A DNA stretch of 60,325 nt. Source: CAZUGA01 sp964619885 (lineage in GTDB: Bacteria; Pseudomonadota; Gammaproteobacteria; Methylococcales; UBA1147). Shown here piece by piece: positions 8,132 to 16,161 of the stretch. The stretch is from NCBI GenBank assembly GCA_964619885.1, contig CAZUGA010000028.1:1-60325 (forward strand), read 5' to 3'. How positions within the stretch are numbered: position 1 is the stretch's first letter; the number at the start of each line of letters is the position of its first letter. Made by a program: the position numbers and the translations under genes. Below the pieces are notes generated by a model that saw nothing but the letters and a program-made list of their open reading frames with translations, had not been told where the DNA came from and did not search any database.

Positions 8132-8749
8132 TTATTCAATTCCTTCGGTCGGAAGAGCTACCTCCAAGTCTTTAAGAAGATTACGCCCATGCTCAAAAGA
8201 GCGCAACGCCAAATCTGCGTTTGATGTAAGCATAGGATCGACAATGTGTTTACCTTTGGTAAAAAATACCGTTTTGGCACCTGCCGAGCGGCCAGCTTCT
8301 ATATCGAAGTGGAAATCACCAACCATGACGACATGCTTGCTTGCTACATTCCATAATCGGCAAATATGGTTTATCGACCAGGGGTCGGGTTTGGCTGGCC
8401 CATCTTCGCGCGCAATGACAATATCAAACTTAAGACGACATTGATTCAGCATTTGAATTGCTGTTTTACGTGCATTGCGGGTTACGATTGCGCGCCGAAT
8501 ATTTAAACCGTCGAGCTGATCTAAAAATTGATGCACACCAGGCATCACCGATGCTTTATCGGCACCCTCATATTCGTGTTTGTGTAAAATATTACGACAC
8601 CGATTGGCATCGTGTGGATCCATGTTTTCTATAGCTTCCAATATTGATGTTTGTGGGGCAAGATCCATTTCTTGGCGCATCTTATCGAAATCGAGTTTCG
8701 AGTCGACCAAGGTGCCATCTAGATCGAATATAAATCCACTGATGTTCAT
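8132..8749 (-). CDS. HAD-IA family phosphatase (phosphoglycolate phosphatase-like)
   Basis: About 205 residues from ATG 8749, which places the catalytic motif I FDLDGT at residues 8-13 (nucleophile D9, acid/base D11), as usual. Motif II is in RRAIVTRNA; motif III K and motif IV are in GPAKPDPW and MVGDFHFDIEAGRSAGAKTVF. The helical cap between motif I and II is of the C1 type. Likely substrates are small phosphate esters such as 2-phosphoglycolate, but the substrate cannot be told from the sequence. It is the third gene after xseB and ispA on the minus strand, 63 bases beyond ispA. An upstream in-frame start (8776) would add nine residues and is less likely. Confidence 0.85.
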   Translation of the reverse strand: MNISGFIFDLDGTLVDSKLDFDKMRQEMDLAPQTSILEAIENMDPHDANRCRNILHKHEYEGADKASVMPGVHQFLDQLDGLNIRRAIVTRNARKTAIQMLNQCRLKFDIVIAREDGPAKPDPWSINHICRLWNVASKHVVMVGDFHFDIEAGRSAGAKTVFFTKGKHIVDPMLTSNADLALRSFEHGRNLLKDLEVALPTEGIE

Positions 8750-8812
8750 TTGTATAGCTTTGGGGTTTTGCACCAAAAGAAAAATATATTGTGACAGGTG
8801 TCAATCGCTCGG

Positions 8813-9715
8813 TTAGTTTTTGCGTTCGATGATGTATTGAGACAGCATGCGTAAAATGTCTGCGGAAGTGTCAAAAATGTCCAGACTATCTAATGCCTGC
8901 TGATGTAAGTCCTGCGCTTTAGCTTTGGCGCCAGCCATTCCGAGTATTGCAGGGTAGTTTGGTTTGTTGTTGTCTTTGTCCTTGCCCTGTGTTTTTCCCA
9001 AGGTTTGCGTATCGCTTTCCTCATCTAAGATGTCATCTTGGATCTGGAACGATAAACCTATACATTTGGCATAATGATCCAGTCGGCTGACTGAATCTTG
9101 AGACAACGTTTCGTCTATGGTCGTCGCGAGTTGAACACTCGCGCGAATCAAGGCGCCGGTTTTGTGGATGTGCATGTTTTCCAGCGTCGGAAGGTCCAAT
9201 TTGATGCCGACCGATTCCAAGTCGATTGCTTGGCCTCCCACCATGCCGTGCGAACCGCTGGCTTTTGCTAAAATATCGACCATATTGACACGTGCTTCAG
9301 CTTTTACGGATGATTTTTGCCCCATGACCAAAACCTGGAATGCCAGGGTTTGTAGGCCATCACCAACCAACACAGCGGTAGCTTCATCAAAGGCGATATG
9401 GCAAGTTGGTTTACCCCGCCTTAGATCATCATCATCCATTGCTGGAAGGTCGTCGTGTACCAATGAATACGCGTGGATCAATTCGACAGCGCAGGCCGGC
9501 GCATCGAGCAGGTCCAAATCTAAGCCAAGTGTATTACCGGTTGCGTAGGTCAATAGCGGGCGCATTCGCTTGCCTCCATTGAATACCGAATATCGCATGG
9601 CTTTGTGAAGCGTGAATGGTAAGCGGTTTTCGCGTGGTAAATAACAGTCAAGAGCTTGGTCAACCCGGGCTTGACTGCTCTTCAAAAATTCTTGTAGCAG
9701 ATTGTCAGGATTCAT
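8813..9715 (-). CDS. ispA: (2E,6E)-farnesyl diphosphate synthase
   Basis: Condenses IPP with DMAPP and then GPP to give farnesyl diphosphate for undecaprenyl phosphate, quinones and other isoprenoids. The 300-residue length is standard. The first aspartate-rich motif DDLPAMDDDDLRRGKPTCH lies at about 88-106 and the second, QIQDDILDEESDTQTLGKT, near residue 230. GGKRMRPLL (48-56) is the IPP-binding patch. The gene overlaps the 3' end of xseB by 11 bases, the usual xseB-ispA arrangement in gammaproteobacteria. In many of them dxs comes next; here a HAD phosphatase does. Confidence 0.95.
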   Translation of the reverse strand: MNPDNLLQEFLKSSQARVDQALDCYLPRENRLPFTLHKAMRYSVFNGGKRMRPLLTYATGNTLGLDLDLLDAPACAVELIHAYSLVHDDLPAMDDDDLRRGKPTCHIAFDEATAVLVGDGLQTLAFQVLVMGQKSSVKAEARVNMVDILAKASGSHGMVGGQAIDLESVGIKLDLPTLENMHIHKTGALIRASVQLATTIDETLSQDSVSRLDHYAKCIGLSFQIQDDILDEESDTQTLGKTQGKDKDNNKPNYPAILGMAGAKAKAQDLHQQALDSLDIFDTSADILRMLSQYIIERKN

Positions 9716-9941
9716 CGGTAAATGGTTTCTTGCTTTGTTTTCCGTTTGTGTCGAGTAGGATTTGGACCTTTTGTTCCGCTTCTTTAAGCGCTTTTTGACA
9801 GGTGCGTGTCAGTTGAATGCCGCGTTCGAATGATGTGAGAGACTCTTCGAGCGTAATGTTGTCTTTTTCCATACCCTCCACGAGTTGTTCGAGTTCTTCA
9901 AGGGATTGCTCGAAGAACACGGTAGATTTCTTTTTTGTCAT
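9705..9941 (-). CDS. xseB: Exodeoxyribonuclease VII small subunit
   Basis: 78 residues, with FEQSLEELEQLVEGMEKDNITLEESLTSFERGIQLTRTCQKAL, the conserved two-helix core of XseB, at about 9-52. It binds several copies per large subunit XseA to form ExoVII, which degrades single-stranded DNA into oligonucleotides. XseA is not in the window. First gene of the xseB-ispA-HAD operon; a promoter should lie in the 190 bases between it and the divergent parE gene. Confidence 0.95.
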   Translation of the reverse strand: MTKKKSTVFFEQSLEELEQLVEGMEKDNITLEESLTSFERGIQLTRTCQKALKEAEQKVQILLDTNGKQSKKPFTDES

Positions 9942-10131
9942 GGTATCAACCGCTAAGGTAAAAGATGGCTTTATATGTCACCCAGAATAATCTTGATAGA
10001 ATCAAACTGGCCCGTCCAGGTCATTTTTCGTACGATTGTAATTTTGTAATCAGTATAAACAGATGGGATTGATAGTGGTACGATTGAAGGTTACATTTTA
10101 ACGTCAATGAGCAGGATAAAGAAGGAGGTTT

Positions 10132-12018
10132 ATGGTTCAGGAATACGATGCGTCTGCAATTGAAGTCTTAAGCGGCTTGGATCCGGTTCGCAAGAGGCCG
10201 GGAATGTACACCGATACCAGCCGGCCCAATCACCTCGTCCAAGAAGTTATCGACAACAGTGTAGATGAGGCGATTGCCGGGTATGCAAAAGAGTTGGAGG
10301 TTATTCTGCGCGAGGACGGCGGCGTCGAAGTTAAGGACGATGGCCGGGGAATGCCGGTTGATATTCACAAGGAACAGGGCGTTCCGGGTGTTGAGGTGAT
10401 CTTGACCCGTTTACACGCGGGTGGGAAATTTTCGAATAAAAATTATCGTTTCTCAGGTGGTTTGCACGGCGTAGGGGTTTCTGTAGTCAATGCTTTATCG
10501 AGCCGGCTTGAGGCGGAGGTTAAGCGTGACGCCAAAATTTATAGTATGAACTTTGCGAATGGTGACCGAGTTAGCAAATTAACGGAAATCGGTAAAACCG
10601 GACGTTATAATACCGGAACGACGATCCGATTCTGGCCCGATCCAGGATATTTCGATTCTGATAAAATTTCCAGAAGTAAACTTATCCACCTTCTACGCGC
10701 AAAAGCGGTACTTTGCCCGGGGTTTAAGGTGTTGCTGCGGGATAAGACGAACAATGAAGAGTACCAATGGTATTACGAAGATGGTTTAAAACAATACTTA
10801 TTGGACGCCATCGGTGATTTTGAATGCATGCCGGAAGAACCGTTCACAGGTTCAATGTCTGGCAAAACCGAAGCAGCGGATTGGGCGGTTGTTTGGGTGC
10901 CCGAGAAAAGCGAGAGTGTGGCCGAGGGTTATGTAAATTTAGTGCCTACGGTTCAAGGGGGCACCCATATCAATGGTTTTCGTTCTGGATTGACCGAAGC
11001 CATACGCGAATTTTGTGAATTCAGAAATTTGTTGCCCAGGGGTGTTAAGTTGACCCCGGAGGATGTCTGGGAGCGCTGTAATTATGTGTTGTCGGTAAAA
11101 TTGGATGATCCTCAGTTTTCCGGACAAACCAAGGAGCGCTTGAGTTCTAGAGAATGCGCGGCTTTTGTGTCTGGTACAAGTAAGGATGCCTTCAGTCTTT
11201 GGTTGAACCAACACCCGGGGGCAGGCGAGCGTATTGCTGAATTGGCAATTCAGAATGCGCAAAACCGGATGCGGAATGGGCGTAAGATTGTTCGTAAACG
11301 TGTCAATAGCGGTCCGGCACTACCGGGTAAACTGGCGGATTGTGCATCACAGGATTCTGCTCGCAGTGAGCTTTTCTTGGTTGAGGGTGATTCGGCCGGC
11401 GGTTCTGCAAAGCAAGCCCGTGACCGCGATTTTCAAGCAATCATGCCGTTACGTGGAAAAATATTGAATACTTGGGAAGTTGATTCTTCGCAGGTTATGG
11501 CCTCGCAGGAGGTGCATGATATTGCGGTTGCCATCGGAATGGAACCCGGTTCGGACCAGTTGGATGGTTTACGCTACGACAAAATCTGCATTTTGGCCGA
11601 TGCCGACTCGGACGGTAATCATATTGCAACCTTGTTATGCGCATTGTTTGTAAAACACTTCCGGGCACTGGTTGTAGCAGGGCATGTTTATGTTGCAATG
11701 CCCCCGTTGTATCGAATCGATGTAGGAAAAAAGATTTTTTACGCGTTGGATAATGCTGAAAAGCAGGGTGTCTTGGACCGAATAGAAGCCGAGAAACTTA
11801 AGGGTAAAATCAACGTTCAGCGATTCAAGGGATTGGGTGAAATGAATCCGGTTCAACTTAGAGAAACTACAATGAATCCCGATACCAGGAGACTGGTTCA
11901 GCTGATTGCCCAGAACGGGGACGAAACCTTAGCTTCGTTGGATCTGTTGCTGGCAAAAAAACGCGCTGGTGATAGGCGTTCCTGGTTGGAACTTAAAGGC
12001 GATTTGGCAGAGGTCTAA
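10132..12018 (+). CDS. parE: DNA topoisomerase IV subunit B
   Basis: ATPase subunit of topoisomerase IV, which decatenates daughter chromosomes. 628 residues. The GHKL ATPase domain carries VIDNSVDEAIAG, DDGRGMPVD and GGLHGVGVSVVNALS. The TOPRIM domain carries LVEGDSAGGSAKQARDR, PLRGKILNTW and LADADSDGNHIATLL, and the conserved RFKGLGEMNP follows. The length fits ParE rather than the longer GyrB of gammaproteobacteria. Strong ribosome-binding site (AGGAGG) before ATG 10132. Partner parC lies downstream on the same strand, but 684 bases away rather than adjacent. Confidence 0.96.
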   Translation: MVQEYDASAIEVLSGLDPVRKRPGMYTDTSRPNHLVQEVIDNSVDEAIAGYAKELEVILREDGGVEVKDDGRGMPVDIHKEQGVPGVEVILTRLHAGGKFSNKNYRFSGGLHGVGVSVVNALSSRLEAEVKRDAKIYSMNFANGDRVSKLTEIGKTGRYNTGTTIRFWPDPGYFDSDKISRSKLIHLLRAKAVLCPGFKVLLRDKTNNEEYQWYYEDGLKQYLLDAIGDFECMPEEPFTGSMSGKTEAADWAVVWVPEKSESVAEGYVNLVPTVQGGTHINGFRSGLTEAIREFCEFRNLLPRGVKLTPEDVWERCNYVLSVKLDDPQFSGQTKERLSSRECAAFVSGTSKDAFSLWLNQHPGAGERIAELAIQNAQNRMRNGRKIVRKRVNSGPALPGKLADCASQDSARSELFLVEGDSAGGSAKQARDRDFQAIMPLRGKILNTWEVDSSQVMASQEVHDIAVAIGMEPGSDQLDGLRYDKICILADADSDGNHIATLLCALFVKHFRALVVAGHVYVAMPPLYRIDVGKKIFYALDNAEKQGVLDRIEAEKLKGKINVQRFKGLGEMNPVQLRETTMNPDTRRLVQLIAQNGDETLASLDLLLAKKRAGDRRSWLELKGDLAEV

Positions 12019-12702
12019 TTGTTGTGGAAAAGAACCTTGTTCCCTCCCATGCGATCATTTTCTCCACGATACGAAACGATACGAACGTTATTGCTTGAGA
12101 GACTTGAACGCTGAAGTCTTCCGATATCTATAACCAGCAAGATCGCCAATTATTGGTTGAGCATGGTCAAAAATACATGCACCAAAGCCTGGATTACCAC
12201 TTGGTGAATATAATATTTATTGTCCGCCTTTGTTGAAAAATTCAACACATTTAATGGTATTTTATTTGTAAAGTGCCTGATAAATTATTGAGGCAATAAT
12301 GCATTGGATAAATACCAGAAGCCAAAAATAGAGTCCGAACATCATTATTTTGGAAACCGTTTGGGTTAAAGCTTGATTTCGTCTCACCAAGCTATACCCG
12401 CCAATTATGGAGATAGCGAAAATGGTCAATCCGGTAGTGTATACAGTCATCGTCGAAAACGGCTAGGAATTAGAAGGTTGCGAATTCTTGTTTTAAATAC
12501 GAGGATAGAAACGGATGATGAACGTAGCAGTTTGGATTTAACAACGTAGGGTTTGCACTTTGCTGAAATCAGGCTCATCAATCTGCTACCAAATCGTACT
12601 CCAATGCTTTCGCCTAATTCAATCGTTTTATTTTAATCCGTCCACAAAACCGAGCCCCGCGACCATGTTTACTGCAGGGATATTCAAAATTTAAATTGCA
12701 CA
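12019..12702. other. Long parE-parC interval
   Basis: 684 bases with only one candidate gene, an antisense membrane ORF (12262-12450). On the plus strand about 12110-12240 encodes a protein-like stretch (SSDIYNQQDRQLLVEHGQKY and on to HLVN) without start codon or upstream frame. It could be a gene relic; I cannot assign it. A parC promoter probably lies in the last 200 bases. Confidence 0.4.
12262..12450 (-). CDS. Possible small two-helix membrane protein, unknown
   Basis: 62 residues with two hydrophobic segments: about 6-22 (GLTIFAISIIGGYSLV) and about 36-58 (MMFGLYFWLLVFIQCIIASI), separated by a polar RRNQALTQTVSK loop. The composition is convincingly membrane-like, but no ribosome-binding site precedes ATG 12450 and no family is recognised. 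It lies antisense in the gap between parE and parC. It may be a real small protein or a relic. Confidence 0.4.
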   Translation of the reverse strand: MTVYTTGLTIFAISIIGGYSLVRRNQALTQTVSKIMMFGLYFWLLVFIQCIIASIIYQALYK

Positions 12703-14943
12703 ATGGCCATTCAAGAATCGCACGAACAAATTTTATTGAAAGACTTTACCGAGAAAGCCTATTTGGATTATTCCATGTATGTGATTTTGGACCGCGCGTT
12801 GCCGCATATTGCGGATGGTTTAAAACCAGTACAACGCCGGATTGTATATGCGATGTCGGAGCTGGGATTATCTGCCGCTTCCAAGCACAAAAAATCAGCT
12901 AGAACGGTCGGTGATGTGTTGGGTAAATACCATCCGCATGGGGATACTGCATGTTATGAAGCTATGGTGTTGATGGCTCAACCGTTTTCTTACCGATATC
13001 CATTGGTCGACGGACAGGGCAATTGGGGATCACCGGATGATCCCAAATCATTTGCCGCGATGCGCTATACCGAAGCAAAATTAACCGCGTATGCTCAGAT
13101 TCTGTTGAGGGAGCTGGGACAGGGAACGGTAGAGTGGTGTGATAATTTTGACGGAACCTTGCAAGAACCTCGGTTATTGCCGGCGCGATTACCCAATGTA
13201 CTACTCAATGGCACCATGGGAATTGCCGTGGGTATGGCCACGGATATACCTCCGCACAACTTGGTGGAAGTCACCAGTGCTTGCATGCATCTGCTGGATG
13301 ATCCCAAAGCATCTTTGGATCAGATTTGTGGGCATATTAAAGGACCTGATTATCCCACCGAAGCTGAAATAATAACGCCGCGTGAGGATATTCGAAAAAT
13401 GTATGAGACCGGCAATGGCTCCATTCGCATGCGCGCGCGCTTCGAACTGGAAGATGGCAATGTTGTGATTACCGCGTTGCCGCACCAGGTATCTGGCGCC
13501 AAAATATTAGAGCAGATTGCCGCACAAATGCAATCGAAAAAATTGCCGATGGTTGAGGACTTGCGCGATGAATCAGATCATGAAAACCCTACCCGTCTAT
13601 TGATTATGCCTCGATCGAAGCGCGTGAATACAGAACAGTTGATGTCGCATTTATTTGCAACGACAGATTTGGAAAAAAATTATCGGGTGAACTTGAATAT
13701 GGTTGGGCTGAGCGGTAAGCCCAGAGTCAAAAACCTGATGAGCATACTCGCCGAGTGGTTAAGCTTTCGCGTAGAAACAGTGCGGCGAAAATTACAATTC
13801 CGCCTGGATAAAGTGTTGGACCGATTGCACATTCTGGAAGGTTTAATGATTGCCTTTTTGAATATCGACGAGGTCATCGCGATTATCCGCAACGAGGACG
13901 AACCCAAACCGGTCTTGATGGGTCATTTTTCACTCAGCGATGCGCAGGCCGAAGCGATATTAGAATTGAAATTACGCCATCTTGCGCGCTTGGAAGAAAT
14001 ACGCATTCGAACGGAACAAGATGAACTGGAACAAGAACGGCAATATTTGGAAAAAACTTTGGGATCCAAACGACGCTTAAATACTTTGGTTCAAAAAGAA
14101 TTGAGCGAGGATGCGGAAAAATATGGTGACGTTCGCAAGTCCCCAATTGTTCGGCGTGAGATTTCCCAAGCTTTGGACGCCACAGCTTTGGTGCCTAACG
14201 AACCAGTGACGATAGTACTCTCTGAGAAAGGTTGGGTACGTCAAGCCAAAGGGCATGACATAGACCCGTCCACGTTGGCTTATCGGTCTGGAGACAAGTA
14301 TCTAACGTCGGTATTGGGACGCAGCAATCAGCTGGCAAATTTCTTCGATTCCAGTGGACGTCTTTATTCGTTGCCGGTGCACAATCTGCCGTCAGCAAGA
14401 AGCCAAGGGGAGCCGTTAACCGGAAAACTCAATCCTCCGGTCGGCACGTTATTCAACGCGGTATTAACTCAGGAAAAAGGCGACTGGTATATTTTTGCAT
14501 CCGATGCAGGTTACGGATTTATTGCGAATATAGCAGAGTTAGTCACCAAAAATCGCGCGGGGAGGTTGGTGCTGACGTTATCCGAAGCAAGTGAAGCACT
14601 ATCACCGATAGCGATCAGAGATCGTTCAAGCGACCGCGTTGCGGTGGTGACCGCGCAAGGACGTATGTTGCTATTTACGGCAGAGGAGCTACCTGTGCTC
14701 AATCGTGGGAAGGGTAATAAATTAATCCAAATCCCGTCGGCACAAATTAAGAACAAAGAAGACTATGTTGTAGGTATTGCAGCGCTTCCTTTGGATGCGG
14801 TTTTACGCATCTATTCGGGTAAGCGACACCTCACGATGAAAGCTAACGACCTGGAAAATTATACCGGAAAACGGGCCTTGCGCGGCAACATGTTGCCGCG
14901 TGGATTCAGGCGGGTTGACGGGATCGAAGCCGTGTTAGAGTAG
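12703..14943 (+). CDS. parC: DNA topoisomerase IV subunit A
   Basis: Cleavage/religation subunit of topoisomerase IV. 746 residues. The active-site tyrosine is Y122 in FAAMRYTEAKL. The quinolone-determining region GKYHPHGDTACYEAMV has Thr82 and Glu86 at the positions of E. coli Ser80 and Glu84; Thr keeps the hydroxyl that coordinates the drug-bound metal, so this is not a resistance call. The N-terminal winged-helix and tower domains extend to about residue 480. The C-terminal beta-pinwheel is short, as in ParC rather than GyrA: no GyrA box is seen. ATG 12703 gives the expected MAIQESHEQILLKDFTEKAY start. Confidence 0.96.
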   Translation: MAIQESHEQILLKDFTEKAYLDYSMYVILDRALPHIADGLKPVQRRIVYAMSELGLSAASKHKKSARTVGDVLGKYHPHGDTACYEAMVLMAQPFSYRYPLVDGQGNWGSPDDPKSFAAMRYTEAKLTAYAQILLRELGQGTVEWCDNFDGTLQEPRLLPARLPNVLLNGTMGIAVGMATDIPPHNLVEVTSACMHLLDDPKASLDQICGHIKGPDYPTEAEIITPREDIRKMYETGNGSIRMRARFELEDGNVVITALPHQVSGAKILEQIAAQMQSKKLPMVEDLRDESDHENPTRLLIMPRSKRVNTEQLMSHLFATTDLEKNYRVNLNMVGLSGKPRVKNLMSILAEWLSFRVETVRRKLQFRLDKVLDRLHILEGLMIAFLNIDEVIAIIRNEDEPKPVLMGHFSLSDAQAEAILELKLRHLARLEEIRIRTEQDELEQERQYLEKTLGSKRRLNTLVQKELSEDAEKYGDVRKSPIVRREISQALDATALVPNEPVTIVLSEKGWVRQAKGHDIDPSTLAYRSGDKYLTSVLGRSNQLANFFDSSGRLYSLPVHNLPSARSQGEPLTGKLNPPVGTLFNAVLTQEKGDWYIFASDAGYGFIANIAELVTKNRAGRLVLTLSEASEALSPIAIRDRSSDRVAVVTAQGRMLLFTAEELPVLNRGKGNKLIQIPSAQIKNKEDYVVGIAALPLDAVLRIYSGKRHLTMKANDLENYTGKRALRGNMLPRGFRRVDGIEAVLE

Positions 14944-15154
14944 TTCTCGTGGGTATGAAGGTAGAAATCCCTTTCATCCTAAAAACCAACAGGGATAAGC
15001 GCCTTTGTAGTGCCAAACAGTTAAATTAAAAGCGCGTACTTTTTGCGCGCTAATTGGTATCAACGCGATAGTTAATTTCATACTGTCACTTCGCATAACT
15101 GTACAAAGATCGTTATTCGTGCCCCAAATTGAAATTTATAATGCTTACTTTTAT

Positions 15155-15679
15155 CTATTCGATAATCCCGCACGCAACTCTAGCCCCGCCACCACCTAGT
15201 TTTTTGGGTTCGTCAGAAAAATTATCGCCGGAGGCATGGATTATGAGTGCGCGACCTTTTAGGTCATTCAATTTAACCCGCGGAGCAATGACCGGAGTTG
15301 TTGCTTTCCCACCTTGATCGACGATAAGAGGTGGTAAATCACCGAGGTGGCCGGTACCTTCAGGTCCGGCGTGGTAGCCAGTTTCAGTGGGATCAAAATG
15401 ACCTTTAGCGGCCAGACCGGGAACGATATTACTTTTCTTTTCTGCACTGTCACAACTTGGTTGCTGGTGTATATGAAAGCCATGTAAACCTGGGCTGAGT
15501 TGTTTGAGGTTTGGAATAAATTTAGTGCCTTGTGGGGTAGCCGTTACTGTAATCGTTCCTATCGACGCGCCAATGCCCTGCTGGGTCAGTTGGTACATTA
15601 AGATCTCAGTGGGATTGGCATAAGCAATAGTACAGAGTAAGAATAAAATGAACGGCGATGCTTTAACTGAGCGTTGCAT
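15155..15679 (-). CDS. sodC: Periplasmic Cu,Zn superoxide dismutase
   Basis: Converts superoxide to peroxide and oxygen in the periplasm. About 174 residues from ATG 15679, chosen because AGGAGG sits just upstream; an extension to 15718 lacks this. Signal peptide 1-21 (ends IAYA). Copper ligands are in GFHIHQQPSCD and in the C-terminal IIHASGDN. The zinc loop is HFDPTETGYHAGPEGTGHLGD. The active-site Arg is in GGGGARVACGII, and the two disulfide cysteines are in PSCD and ACG. All metal ligands are present, so the enzyme should be active. Single gene. Confidence 0.93.
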   Translation of the reverse strand: MQRSVKASPFILFLLCTIAYANPTEILMYQLTQQGIGASIGTITVTATPQGTKFIPNLKQLSPGLHGFHIHQQPSCDSAEKKSNIVPGLAAKGHFDPTETGYHAGPEGTGHLGDLPPLIVDQGGKATTPVIAPRVKLNDLKGRALIIHASGDNFSDEPKKLGGGGARVACGIIE

Positions 15680-15790
15680 GAGTGATCCTCCTGGATTACG
15701 GGTGTCATTGCGTTTCACCTGTTAGATGCGGTCGAATGCTGTTGGTTCCGGTGGTCGGTTATGTTCGCTGTGGTGGAATCAGAATAAAAA

Positions 15791-16059
15791 TTGCATTGGT
15801 TTACAGTTTGCTATCGATTCGAATTGGTGAAGATCGAAGAACACGTCACTGCAGTCATGATCAAGTTTTTTGAACGAAATGGTATTGACTATTTAGATTC
15901 TCATTTGTCTATTAAATCTCGTTTTTCTCTCATTTGTCTATTGAATCCCGTTTTTCTCAAGGAGATCCTCCTTATCCTGAATCAGATGATCACCATCCTA
16001 ATAGTACGGGTTATCTGGCAATTGCCCAAGCAATATCAGCAAAGCTAGAAAAATATTGA
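15791..16059 (+). pseudogene. 3' relic of an SGNH/GDSL-type hydrolase, frameshifted by a tandem duplication
   Basis: The plus strand reads FFERNGIDYLDSHLSIKSRF up to about 15925 and, in another frame, GDPPYPESDDHHPNSTGYLA and on through IAQAISAKLEKY to TGA at 16057-16059. The DxHPN..GY..IA end is the catalytic Asp-His block and final helix of SGNH hydrolases. The frames are separated by an imperfect 29-bp tandem duplication; removing one copy gives a continuous SRFSQGDPPYPESDD sequence. No upstream catalytic-Ser (GDS) region is present, so only the last fifth or so of a gene remains. Family assignment rests on the C-terminal pattern. Confidence 0.6.
15899..15956 (+). repeat. Imperfect 29-bp tandem duplication
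   Basis: Units 15899-15927 and 15928-15956, each starting TCTCATTTGTCTATT, differ at two positions. The unit length is not a multiple of three, so the duplication shifts the reading frame of the hydrolase relic. Confidence 0.9.
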
Positions 16060-16161
16060 GCTACTCCTTCGGAGTATGGCCCCAAAGGGAATTTCTAGGC
16101 CGCTGAATGCAAGCGTGTCGCTACCGTACGTCGCCAAAACATTTTCGACAGATTGAGCCCT

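Noticed and set aside
13059..13100. Quinolone resistance in parC from Thr82 at the Ser80 position
   Set aside because: Thr retains the hydroxyl group used in drug binding; natural Thr at this site is not evidence of resistance.
15129..15317. Plus-strand 62-residue open frame
   Set aside because: Complement of the sodC C-terminal half.
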